Assembly: GCF_000328475.2 (NCBI RefSeq)
Contig: NC_026479.1
Span: forward strand, 310,001-374,000
Direction of reading: 5' to 3'
Length of the DNA: 64,000 bases
Origin: Mycosarcoma maydis
Taxonomy: Eukaryota > Basidiomycota > Ustilaginomycetes > Ustilaginales
Numbering within the stretch: position 1 is the stretch's first letter; each line of letters starts with the position of its first letter. Made by a program: the position numbers and the translations under genes. The notes beneath the pieces are model-generated. The model saw nothing but the letters and a program-made list of their open reading frames with translations. It had not been told where the DNA came from and did not search any database. Below are positions 21,061-31,300 of the stretch, piece after piece.

Positions 21061-23647
21061 TCAAAGTTGTACATCAAGTGATTGGAACTGCATCTTGACG
21101 AGGTATAGAGAACGAGCCAGAGCTTGAGCGTTGGCCAAAGCTGGATGCTTCTCGGCTGGATTGCCGTGTAGTATCTGTTGCTGCGTCACAGGATTGGGGG
21201 ATGTCGAGGCGATGCCGCTAGAGCTCGGATTGCTATGTGCACTATTTCCCGCAGTTTCATTGGCCGTTGTAGCTGTCCCGCTCTGGGTCGTGGTCGGAAA
21301 ACCCGACATGAAAGGCCATTGAAAGTCAAGTGGATCGCTGCTGCCATCTCCGCCATGCCCGCATTGATTCTTTCTACGCTCGTCGTCCTCATGTTCTTCT
21401 CGAAGGTCGGCGTCTGAGGCGGATCGCTTTATTCCCGATCGCCCGGCCCGTAGAATGTTCGTCCCTCCCCCGCAGTGACCCGCGACTGAATGGAACGAGT
21501 GACTAGTGATACGAAACACGTAGAGCTGAACGAAATTCTCTGTGACTTCAAGCAACGAGTCTGCTTCCTTGGCCATGAGAAAAATTTCCTTGTGTTGTAT
21601 CAACAGTAGAAGCAACCCGGCGGCATGACCCAACAGCCAGTGGTAGAACTGCGGCAGGTACGAAAGCTTCTCGCCAAACTCAGTGGTAGCGAGCTTGAGT
21701 GCAAAAAGTGCCGAGTGCTTGGCAGTTGAAATGGTACGAAGCTGCGCGATGGCAAGGCGAGAGAATTCGGGAGGGTTGGCGTTCGACGCTGCTCTTAGAG
21801 CGTGTTGCGTCTCATCGAGGATGCCCAGATCGCGATCTAGCGGATGGGATGCCAGAAACGTGCGCGATAAGTGATAGAGCAATGAAAGATCGATCGATTC
21901 GAGCGAGCTATCCGACAAGTCAGAGTGCTGCGAAGTGAGAAGACGCCAGCGATTGAGCTCTTCCAACCATTCGCGCCATCGCTCTACCATATGGGAAGGT
22001 TGAAATGCTCTGGTTTCCTGATCAGCTGGACTCGATTTGGCAGTGGTAGCAGCGGCGCGTGCTGAGCGATGAAGGCTCTGCGCTGCTAGGAGGATAGACA
22101 TCATCCGTGCATGCGCGACAAGTTGACGATCCGACGAGTATGAGCCGATGCCACCGGCACCATTGCTAGGAGGCGGCGGAACGGCCGAAGATGGCGAGAT
22201 GTTCGACTTTGGCGTGCCGTCCAAGTTGTTCAGCAAATCTGGGGCCTGCTTTGCCCCGTCTTCGGGTACAGCTGGCTCGATCAAGTCTGTGCTATGGCTG
22301 TTGGCGTTCAGAAGACCCTGACAGTAATGAGCGGGATCGCTCTCTGGGAACAAGCTCGGCTGGTCGTTGATGATGGCTTGTTGCGCTTCGGTGATGTACG
22401 ACATCAGCCAGATGCGAAGTTTGCCGACAAGATCAATCTGCCGAAACGGTGGAAGAATCGTCATCCACTCGCCCAAAGTTTGGGCCGATCGAACCTCAAA
22501 ATGTTCGAGATAGCCTATCGCCCAGTAGCGGGCTATGCGTGCGATCGAAAGTGCTGTTTGTCCTCCTAGCCAGCAAGCGGCAATGCAAGCCCCTGTGATT
22601 TCTTCGACACCGATGCCAAGTTCCGGATCGAGTGGGACGTGCCGGTCAATCGGCTGGTCGAGCAGCAGAGGAGACGAAAACGCTTCGTGACGGAAAGGCT
22701 CAAAGTATTGCCGCGTGTTGGGTTCATGCATCGATGACACCATTAGAATGCACGCGATGATCAGAGGCGTCATATGTTCGTTTGCAGGATAGGCTGGGAA
22801 ACCGAAGCAGTGCGGCTGCAGATAGCGCGCAAAGAACTTGAAGAGATGACGCGCTTGGTCCATCGAGACGAGACCCATCGAGATCACCGTGAGGCGCGGG
22901 TCGTTGCGTCCGATTACGTGTGAAGGCCTGGCGTACGGTGAGCTTGTTGGCGCTGCTGATGTCCTCCCTGGTGATTTGTTGGACTGGCTGATATTGCTAC
23001 GCGGTTGTTGGGCAGCATCTAAGATCGAAGAAGGCCGGCTTTGACCGGGTTCGAGCGCAAAGACGCGCCGAGTATCTCGTGTTGGTGGCGAATGGTCATC
23101 AGAGGCAGACACTGGTCTAGATGAGGAGGTGCGATGCGAGGTCGCAAGATGAGGCGCCGATATGCTAGTTGGAAATGCTGCAGACTCCGCAATCTGTGGC
23201 TGGTGCGTTGTCACAGAAGAGAGCGAGGGATGTGGATGATTACTGTGCGAAGGTCGCGCTGTTTGCAATGACGAAGGGGAACGATGGTTTCTGTAGACAG
23301 GTGCCGACGAATGGGAGGGCGAGGAGACGGATCGAGGATGCGAATCTCCTGGGCTGAGGAGGCCAGCTGCGCCATCAAATCCAAGGTAGGTAGTGGATGA
23401 AGGACGGCTTTGGTAGCTCGGGCCATGGTGTGATGAAACCGGATCTGAATGAAGGGGTCCAGATTCACTAGGCAATGTAGAATGGGCTATGTACGAGGGC
23501 CATACATTTGCGCCAGACACCCGTGCAGAAGGGAATGGCGGTCGATAGAGGTTGGCCCGATGCAGCTTGCGTGGCGAAGGCGCAGACATGGGAGAGCTGC
23601 TAGATCCTGTCATATCGGAGCGCAAAGGATCTACATATTGCTGCTGC

Positions 23648-23707
<60 letters not shown>

Positions 23708-24063
23708 TGACGCCGCTGTTGTTCTACCAGCCAATCTACGCTCTCGCCAAGGCGACTCAAGACGTCATCAGTACGCTCGCGCCAAGTTTCGTCGTCAGCT
23801 CGGAGGCGAAATTTGCATTGCGCTTCTTGATGAGTGTCCTTGCAGCGCTTGCAGGGGGGTGCTCCGTCATGGATGCATTTGACCTTGGATCGACGGCAAA
23901 GGACGCAAGCCTTTTGCGGTTTCACCTCGATCTGAGGCAACGATCCTAACGGTGTGCAGGACGGTTCCCGAACTGCTCCGATAAGTCTGGGCGGTGATGA
24001 AGCAGAGGCAGGAGATGCAGAGTAAGCTTGATCTGCACGCGAGGTCTTTGCTTTGGGCGGCAT
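21061..24063 (-). CDS. Zn2Cys6 fungal transcription factor with polyglutamine tract
   Basis: A binuclear zinc cluster lies at residues 53-83 of this 1000-residue protein: CVLCRRSKVKC, then CKRC and a final Cys eight residues on, the C-x2-C-x6-C...C-x2-C-x8-C pattern of GAL4-type DNA-binding domains. A short helix (VLSRLGESVDWLVEQQRR) leads into 24 consecutive Gln (23638-23709, mixed CAG and CAA). A Ser/Pro-rich linker follows, then from about residue 420 the fungal middle homology region (ISMGLVSMDQARHLFKFFARYLQPH, MTPLIIACILMVSS, ITGACIAACWLGGQTALSIARIARYWAIGYL). The target genes are not predictable. I start at ATG 24063 (MPPKAKTS), close to the zinc cluster; the open frame upstream is not needed. 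Confidence 0.9.
23638..23709 (-). repeat. Polyglutamine trinucleotide tract
   Basis: 24 in-frame Gln codons in the Zn2Cys6 regulator. Blocks of CAG flank a central run of CAA, so the tract is interrupted at the DNA level and probably less prone to expansion than a pure CAG run. Confidence 0.95.
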
Positions 24064-24357
24064 GATGTGCCACGAGCGCCCAGAGCCCCGAGCAAGCAAG
24101 CGAGATGATGGTGGTGAACGGCCAGAGCGTGACAACCGTGAATGTGCAAACAAATTAGACTTCCGTTCCGCGATCCGGAACAGCCGACACTTTAATTTTT
24201 CTGGCTCAGATGTGCTATGAGCACAGGCGATAATCTCGGCTAACAATCGGATGTGTAGGACGTGGGATGCCGAGTCTCAGAAGGCTAGAACAGGGGTATA
24301 TTGATTGCAACTATCATGATCATCATCATCTATGCGATTTTTTTTTGGTTGTCTGCC

Positions 24358-26307
24358 TCAACTGCGACTTGATCGCTGAAGACGATCGAGTTCGCGCTGC
24401 GCGCGTAACATAGCATTCTCGTCGCGCATTCGCTCCAGTTCAGCGCGAAGCATCTTGACTTCGGCTTTGAGCTCGAGCACAGCCTCGCTTTGCTCTGATT
24501 CCTCCGCTTTCTTCTCTTGGCGTCGCATGCGCTGGTACTCGATGTTGCGTTGGGAACGACGGCGCTGTGCTTCGCCTGGCTGAAGAAAAGGCTTCCGTCC
24601 TCTCTTGCGTGGTGCGCTCGGCTCCGCAGCCGGCTCCTCCTGGGAAGGTGCTGATGAGGCGGCTGCCATCTCAAATCGCGCAGTCCTGGATGGAGAAGTG
24701 GGTATCGGAGAGCCTGCTCTCTTGCGAGAGGCACGGATTGGTCGACCGGGAGGCGAGAACAGAATCTCTGAGCCTGTCGAGGGCCTAGTTGCGCCTGGTA
24801 TGGTCAGAGTGGAAGGAGGCGTCGCATGCCTCACCGCAGATCGCCGCGCGTATTGTGGATCTGCTTGCGTAGGAGGAGACGTTGTGGAAGCGGTCGAATT
24901 CGGAAGCTGCGCAAAGGAGGTACGCCGAGATGGTTGTGTTGAAGGTGGGTCAAAGGGGGTGCGACGCCCCGCTCTGTCCGAGTCTGACGGACGTATGGTT
25001 AGGTGTCCATTCGAGTGCGAGCTGCTTGCTCGGAAGGTGGTTTGCGGAAGTATGTCTGCCGGTGTCTGAGCTCCAGAAGGGGTGCCAGAGTGTGATGCCG
25101 CAGCTGCCGCAGCTGCAGCGGCTGCCCGAGATTCTTCCGAGGCTACTACATCTCGCACTGCGAGCGACCAAGCCGAAGGAAGTGGCAGTTCTGGATTCAG
25201 GTCAGGATTAAAGTCGGGATCGTCTTCGTCTTCGTCCTCGAAGTCAAGGTCAGCAAAGTGAAGTGGCTGGTGTGTGTTGCTGACAGAGAGATCAAAGGAA
25301 GCTTCAGCGCCAGTGTATTGCTTGGGTGACTGGCCGGACGGCATTTGGGCCATTCTGTCTGGTTGCGAAACACCGAAATTGACCTCAGCATAGGGGTCGG
25401 CGGACGGTGACGGGTCCACTTTCTTTGGTTGCCGCTGATGCTGATGCTGCTGCTGCTCCATGAGCGTTTGAAGGAGCACAGTGAGATCCTTCTCGCCTAC
25501 TGGCCGGCGAGGAAGCTGATGTTCTTCTCCAAGACGCGCTATGAGGGCCTGGATCATTGGTTGCAGTGCCGAGAATTCTGTTTTGCTCTCTCGGGCTTTA
25601 GTGGTGCCTCCGATAGCAGACCTCGAAGAAGCCGACATAGATCTGACTGCATGATCTGGGGTCTGAGCTGGGCTGCTGCGTGGGTGAGCGAAAGGAGAGG
25701 GGGCGAGCTGCGATCCTGGTGTTGGATGGTTTGGCCAGGCGACCGAGTCTGACGAGCCCAAAACGTGAGTGAGCAGCTGGATCATAGCACCATAAAACTC
25801 TGCATCATCTGTGCTTGCTACAGGAGAGCGATTGCTGGTCCCAGAAGAGTCTTTTAGTGTCGCTGCTTGCGGCTCTGGAGCGAGATGCTTCCCAGGCAGC
25901 CAATTTGCACCGAGTCCTTTTAGGAACTGGAAGGGTGACTCGTCTTCATCTTCGTCTCCGACTGCTTCTTCATATTCTCCCCCTTCCTCTTCTTCCTCCT
26001 CTTCCTCTTCTTCCTCATCGTCGTCGTCGTCGTCTTCGTCGTCGTCGTCATCATCATCATCATCATCGTCATCGTCATCATCGTCCTCCTCCTCCTCCTT
26101 CTCATCCTCATCTTCGCTTGTCCCTTCGCCCTTCTCTTCCTCGACCTCTGGATCTTCCTCGTCCGTGTTCGCTTGCTCTTGAGGCTTTTGGTTGTTCGCC
26201 ACGCCTACATTTTCGCGCACCTCGCCAGCACGTTCGTGTAGCTGGTTGCTGCGTTGAAGCCGAGTGCCATGAGAGGCTGTCATGGATGTTGAAAGGACGT
26301 CATGCAT
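24358..26307 (-). CDS. bZIP-like protein with acidic N-terminus and AT-hook-like motif
   Basis: The 649-residue product opens with a very acidic region around residues 50-125, made of long Asp and Glu runs. The middle is Ser/Pro/Gln-rich with an Ala run. The C-terminus is the informative part. An AT-hook-like KRGRKPF precedes RRRSQRNIEYQRMRRQEKK; starting from the Asn (about residue 588), a Leu or Met falls at +25, +32, +39 and +46, and Val/Val/Leu/Asn at the intervening a positions. This is the exact register of a bZIP domain. The basic region is atypical: N-x-x-Tyr-x-x-Met-Arg in place of N-x-x-Ala-x-x-Ser/Cys-Arg. Sequence-specific DNA binding is therefore an inference. Start at ATG 26307; a second ATG 24 bases on is equally possible. 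Confidence 0.8.
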   Translation of the reverse strand: MHDVLSTSMTASHGTRLQRSNQLHERAGEVRENVGVANNQKPQEQANTDEEDPEVEEEKGEGTSEDEDEKEEEEDDDDDDDDDDDDDDDDEDDDDDDEEEEEEEEEEEGGEYEEAVGDEDEDESPFQFLKGLGANWLPGKHLAPEPQAATLKDSSGTSNRSPVASTDDAEFYGAMIQLLTHVLGSSDSVAWPNHPTPGSQLAPSPFAHPRSSPAQTPDHAVRSMSASSRSAIGGTTKARESKTEFSALQPMIQALIARLGEEHQLPRRPVGEKDLTVLLQTLMEQQQHQHQRQPKKVDPSPSADPYAEVNFGVSQPDRMAQMPSGQSPKQYTGAEASFDLSVSNTHQPLHFADLDFEDEDEDDPDFNPDLNPELPLPSAWSLAVRDVVASEESRAAAAAAAAAASHSGTPSGAQTPADILPQTTFRASSSHSNGHLTIRPSDSDRAGRRTPFDPPSTQPSRRTSFAQLPNSTASTTSPPTQADPQYARRSAVRHATPPSTLTIPGATRPSTGSEILFSPPGRPIRASRKRAGSPIPTSPSRTARFEMAAASSAPSQEEPAAEPSAPRKRGRKPFLQPGEAQRRRSQRNIEYQRMRRQEKKAEESEQSEAVLELKAEVKMLRAELERMRDENAMLRAQRELDRLQRSSRS

Positions 26308-26499
26308 GCATTTAGGATGGTCTGTAGCTATCAACCTGTGCTTAGTTTCCTTGGTGAGTTTTTCCCCCAAAACGCAACACTCACAACCTCACACGGGGCT
26401 TACGCGCCGCGTCGCGACTAAGTCGTGAAAGTACATCAGATGAAGGTTGAGCTTCAGAAAATCTATATTGTGTTTAATGCTTCAGAACTTCAATAGCCA
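26308..26499. other. Spacer with bZIP-like gene promoter
   Basis: Short region between the bZIP-like start and tRNA-Arg. Nothing else is visible. Confidence 0.5.
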
Positions 26500-26603
26500 G
26501 GGTCTTTAGCTCAGCAGTAGAGCGGCAGACTTCGGTTGATTCTGAAGTAACGTTCGTCGGACGTGTATTCTGCAGGTCGCGGGTTCAATCCCCGTAGGAC
26601 TCT
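26500..26603 (+). tRNA. tRNA-Arg(TCG), intron-containing
   Basis: Acceptor strands GGGTCTT (26500-26506) and AGGACTC (26596-26602) pair, with two G-U pairs; discriminator T at 26603. D stem GCTC/GAGC, anticodon stem GCAGA/TCTGC and T stem GCGGG/CCCGT all form. With the loop fixed by the stem, the anticodon is TCG (26532-26534), reading CGA. A 32-base intron (26536-26567) sits after position 37, as is standard, and its CTGAAG can pair with the anticodon-side CTTCGG. A TTTTT pol III terminator is at 26608. The D loop is short and lacks the usual GG pair, so activity is likely but not certain. Confidence 0.8.
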
Positions 26604-26774
26604 TTCATTTTTATATCGTCATGTTGCGACAGGATAACTGACACAATCGTTACCATCTCACTCGCGACTTCTTTTTGTGGGTCGCGTCATGCGCCTTGTC
26701 AGCCGACCCCTATCCCTCTTTCTCCCGACGGATAGACACACACATCTACTCAACTCACTGGCGGCACAGTGGAA

Positions 26775-26858
26775 ATGCCACTGGTAGAACGGCAGCAGAA
26801 GCTAGAGCCTAAGCCGAAGCCGAAGCCGAAGCCTGGCTGCTATGGCGAAGCGACCTGA
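26775..26858 (+). other. Upstream open frame overlapping the next start
   Basis: A 27-codon frame, MPLVERQQKLE followed by four Lys-Pro pairs, ends at a TGA 14 bases past the downstream ATG at 26842, in another frame. If included in the mRNA it should limit initiation at 26842. It contains an (AAGCCG) hexamer run. Confidence 0.4.
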
Positions 26859-28326
26859 TGCCAAAGCGCGGCTTCTCTGGCGAAGCGAGCTGGTGCTTAT
26901 CGACGGTACGCGGCTACCAGGGATTGCTATCGTCTCTTACGCCAACCCTTTCGCCAGAGCTATTGCAGCTGCTCACAATCATGTTCATGCCAACATGCAC
27001 GAGGCGGAAGCCGACCTGTGCTTGGCCCTCGAGATGCTGCGGAACCAGCCACTTCACGTTTCTGCCGTGACAGACGATCGAGGTTCCGCTCTCGTGGTAG
27101 GAGCGACGAGTCAAAAGCAGATGCACTGGATCGCGAGCGGGGAGGTGCGTGTGTACATTGATCCACGAGAATCGGCGACATGGAGCTTCTTTCAACGCAT
27201 CTTTTGCTTCGATGCCGACTTTGTCCAGGATGCGGGTCAACAACGGTCCACACAGGTGGTCATGGTTTCGCTTCAACCTTCTCTGCTCGCTTCTTCAGAC
27301 AGTGCTTGCGCAGCGGATTCATTTGCATATTCTACCACCGGCCATTCCGAATATGCTATCTTTGCACAGCCAGTCTCTGCAACGGAAGACACGGGGCCGT
27401 CTATTGACGTGATGCCAGTTCGCCTTGTGCTGGGTCGGAGGGTAGCAGTTCAGACGCGTAGGACGGACACAAGTCTCGCAAGCAAGGAGCTAAGCAGATC
27501 GCGAAGCTTTCATCGACAACCCAGCGTTGGGTCGCAGACCCTGCACGACGTGTTCAGCCAAGCAGGGCTTTCGCTTCCGGCGTTTGGCGGTGTGGCAGCA
27601 AGATCGACGAGTGCCGGTCCGCGTCCTGACGATCCGCTTCCTCGTGGATCTATCTCGGCACTGCTTCAAGCTCGATCGAAGCGAAAACCCAGCCATACAC
27701 AGCGTCACAGAGCGGCATCACCTGTGACAACTTCAAGTGCGCTCTCGCTCCCCGCTGTCGGTACACCTTCACCAGGTCAGCGCAACGAGGAACACCATAA
27801 CAGTTCCAGTCGCCAAGTCGCCGACAGCCAGCTTAGCAGCGACCCGAAGGATGCCAGCGCTGTTTCACCTACGAGAGCAATCAGGCATCGAGCAGATCGC
27901 ATCCTTTCAGACCTGCCCCGCCTCAACCTCGGCAAGCAACCGGTTCGAGCTCTGCTGCAACAGCCGCAAGGTCGCAGCAACCTGCTTGACGTGGAACCGA
28001 TCAAGGTGGATTCTGCCTCGCCTGAACCTTTCCTCGCGCTCACCAAGACTGCACTTGCCAGGTCCTCCACCTCGCCCGCCAACGATTCTACCAACATCGA
28101 AAAGGTCAACCGCAACACGATCAAGAAGATCGTTCATACCCTCCTCATACGCGAACACAACCTCTCGAAATCGCACCCAGACTACATCGCCACTTACAAC
28201 CAAACTTGCTCAGGCACCTGGTGCACTTTTCGCAACGTCGCCTCAATCCAACCTCTCGCCAAGGACGCAGTCGAAAACGTAGTTCGCATTCATCTATCTT
28301 TGTACTTGTACTCCAGTCAATCATAA
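26842..28326 (+). CDS. Candidate Sld7-like replication initiation protein
   Basis: The 494-residue protein has a folded-looking N-terminal 200 residues (SELVLIDGTRLPGIAIVSY, MHWIASGEVRVYIDPRES), a Ser/Pro/Arg-rich disordered middle, and a conserved-looking C-terminus. That end, about residues 421-488, reads NRNTIKKIVHTLL, LSKSHPDYIATYNQTCSGTW, then a C-terminal helix ending in HLSLYL. The pattern of IKK-helix, SHPDY/F, T-x-x-G and final amphipathic helix resembles the Sld7 C-terminal domain, also found in animal MTBP; Sld7 binds Sld3 and aids firing of replication origins. This is recognition from memory of the family pattern and is tentative. Start at ATG 26842; an upstream frame overlaps it. 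The stop codon is 50 bases from the convergent coiled-coil gene. Confidence 0.6.
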   Translation: MAKRPDAKARLLWRSELVLIDGTRLPGIAIVSYANPFARAIAAAHNHVHANMHEAEADLCLALEMLRNQPLHVSAVTDDRGSALVVGATSQKQMHWIASGEVRVYIDPRESATWSFFQRIFCFDADFVQDAGQQRSTQVVMVSLQPSLLASSDSACAADSFAYSTTGHSEYAIFAQPVSATEDTGPSIDVMPVRLVLGRRVAVQTRRTDTSLASKELSRSRSFHRQPSVGSQTLHDVFSQAGLSLPAFGGVAARSTSAGPRPDDPLPRGSISALLQARSKRKPSHTQRHRAASPVTTSSALSLPAVGTPSPGQRNEEHHNSSSRQVADSQLSSDPKDASAVSPTRAIRHRADRILSDLPRLNLGKQPVRALLQQPQGRSNLLDVEPIKVDSASPEPFLALTKTALARSSTSPANDSTNIEKVNRNTIKKIVHTLLIREHNLSKSHPDYIATYNQTCSGTWCTFRNVASIQPLAKDAVENVVRIHLSLYLYSSQS

Positions 28327-28376
28327 TCTAGCATTCGAAATCAACATCGCAGTTCCTGATCGTTCAAGACAAAAGA

Positions 28377-31300
28377 TCAAGCTGCAGCAGCGCTGGCCAA
28401 CGCCTGTTTCAGTCGCTCTTCCAATTCTCCAATCTCTTGCTTGAGCTTGTCGACCTCTTCTTGTTCCTGAGTGAGGAACTTGACCTCTTGCTTGGCGTTC
28501 TGCAGATCGCGACGACAGTGTTCCAGCTCATCACGTTCGGCGCGGCGTTCGGCCAAGATCTGCTCGAGCTGCTCGTGATGCTGATTCGAAAGCATAGCGA
28601 CCTTCTCGGTGTGCGCAGCGTGGAGTCGCTCCAGATCGCTCATCGTCTGGTTCTCGTTACCCTGTCCCTCAAGCAAATTCGCTGCAGTGGTAGGAGTGGC
28701 GCTTGCTCCCGTGGACCTCATCAGAGCTAGCTCCTTAGCGGCGGCATCGCGTGCCCGCACCGCCTCGTCAAGCTTGTCTTGCAGATCCATGAGCTTATCC
28801 ATGTCCTCCAACTGCCTCTCTCGGAGCGGCACGAATGCTTCTTCGTGCTGTTTTGTGAGCTGCTTGACCTCGTCAACGTGTTTCTCGACCAAAGCCTTCT
28901 TATCGGCCTCGTGTTGGTTCGAGATAGCCTCAAATTGCTCGACAAAGGCCGTCTGCGACTGATCGTGAGCGTTGCGCATGTCTGAGAGCTCCTGCTCCAG
29001 CTGCTCGATCTTCGTTCGGAGCGCCGCTGTCTCGGAGGATTTCACAGCACTTGAGTCCAAGGCATCCTGCTTGGCTTGGTCTGAGGCGGAAGCAAGCTCA
29101 GCCTGCAGCGATTGAATGCGGGCGTCGGCGGCCTCTTTTCCGGTTTGGAGCTGTGCAAGCGAGTCCTTAGTCCTCTTCAGGTCGCCCTGCGCCGCGTTGA
29201 GTTCTAGCTGCACACGTTTCAGTTCGCTCGCGTGCCGCTCGTCCGCTTCCTGGAGAGCTGCGGCATGCACCGTCTGCATGTCCTTGAGCTCATCAGCGTG
29301 CGATTTGCGAATTTGTTCGAGCGTCTTGGCCGATTGCTCCTTGAGACCTTGAAGTTCGGTTGAGTGATGCTTTCCCGCTTCGGCACGTGCCTGTTCAAAG
29401 GCATCCTTCACCTTTTGATCATGCTCGGCCTTGATCTCGGCAACCTGAGCAGCATACTTTGACTCTTGAGACGCGAGTTCGGCTTTCACCTGTTCCAGGT
29501 TTTGCTGCATTTGTTTGAGGCGCTCCTCGGCTTCATCGTGACGAGACGAGAGCTCCAAAGCGTGCTGCTCACGAGTTTGCGAGAGAGTAGTCTCGTGTGC
29601 AGTGGCCAACGCGGAGAGCTCCTCAGCATGTCGAGAGGCATCTGAAGCTTGTGCCTCTTTCAAAGCCGCCTGGTGTTCCTTCTGCAGAGCAATACGGACC
29701 TGCTCCTCGGCATCGCGTCGAGCGGCTTCGAGCTCGCTCTCCTTCTGTTCAGCATGTTTGGCGTTAGCTTGCTCGAGCTCACGTTCGAGCGTTTTTGCAT
29801 GCTCAGCCGACAGCTCACGCCGAGCGCTGTTAACAGCATCTTCGAGGATGGCCGCATGTTTTTGCTCTGCTTCCGTTCGAGCCTGCTCGATCGCTTTGGA
29901 GAGCGCTTCACCGTGCTGCGAGTCTACAGAAGCTCGCTCTTGCTGGTGTTCATACTGAGCTTTGGCGAGGGCTGCAGCTTCAGCAGCAGCGACGGCCTCA
30001 ACGAGTCTGGTTTCGAATGCGGAAGAATCGGCCTCCATTTGATCTTCTAAATCTTTAATGCGTTGCTCTCTTTCCGCGAGCGTCGAGACTTGCTTTTGCA
30101 GCTCTGCTTCAACAGCTTGTAGCTCAGCGAACTTTCCTTGCAAAGCTTGAAGACTCTGTTCTAGAGAGTCCACCTGCGCTTCCTTCTCAGCCAAGGCCGA
30201 ATTGACCTCTTCGTCGGTTGCGCTTGCTTTGGTGACCTTATTCTGAGCTTCGAGAAGCTGAGACTTCAGTTCATCGAGCTCAGCCTGGAGCCTTTTGTTC
30301 TGAGACGTCAAGGCGGATGCTTTGTCGTTGGCCTCTTTGACCAAAGATTCGTGAGCCTGGCGCTGTTCTGTAAGTTGAGAATCACCGGCCGCGGCCTTCT
30401 GCTCATGGTCCAAAGTCAACTGCTGAACGCGTTGCTCCAGTTCGGCAATAGCTTTGTTGGCGGACAGGGTCTCATCATGCGCTTGCTTTGCACTGATCTG
30501 ATGTTCCTCGATTCGTTTGAGACTTTCAGTGAGTTGCTGCTGGAGGGCTGCCACAACCTCGGATTCGTTTGGGTCCGATACCTTTGCACTTGCATCTCGT
30601 GCAGATGAAGCGTTTTCGAGAGCGGAACGAGCCTCGCTTAGCTGGGCCTCGAGGTCGTCAATCTTGCTGTGTGCAGTGGCAATGAGCTCTTCCTTCTCGC
30701 TAATAGCACTATTGTGTTGAGAGGTTTGATTGGCGCGCTGCTCATCGGACGAGCCGGTTTGGGTTCGAAGCCGCTCTACCTCAGCTTCCAGCTCTTTGAC
30801 CCGGTCGAATGAGGCTGGGCCGGACTGCTCCTCTGACTTCGCCGCAGACTCCTTTGCATCAGCAAGTTTGGCCTCGGCAGCAGAGAGGCTCACCGTCTTG
30901 GCTTGCAGCTCTTCGTCCTTGGTCTCGAGATCGGATTTGAGCGAATCCAACTGGTCGCTCTGCTCGGCTAGCTCCGCCTCCAACTTGGCAACCTTGTCTT
31001 GCAGATCTTTGACGGAGGCAGTCGTTGTGGATCCGACTGGAGCAAGGCTCTTCCTAGCAACAGTAGACGCTGTCGCAGAGACAGCACCTGGTCGTGCTGA
31101 CGCAGCCAGGCTGGGTCGAGCTGCCGAAACTTGGCGCGCGGTTGTACCAGTAGCGCTTGCACTATTGCTCGTCACAGATGCGCGTCGAGCAGCAGCGGTC
31201 CCTGCAGCAGGCCCTCCACTCGACGATGAGCTTGATCCGGCAACCGATGCTCTTTTTGTCGTGAGAGAAGCGGCAACTGCACCTGCAGTTGACGAGACAG

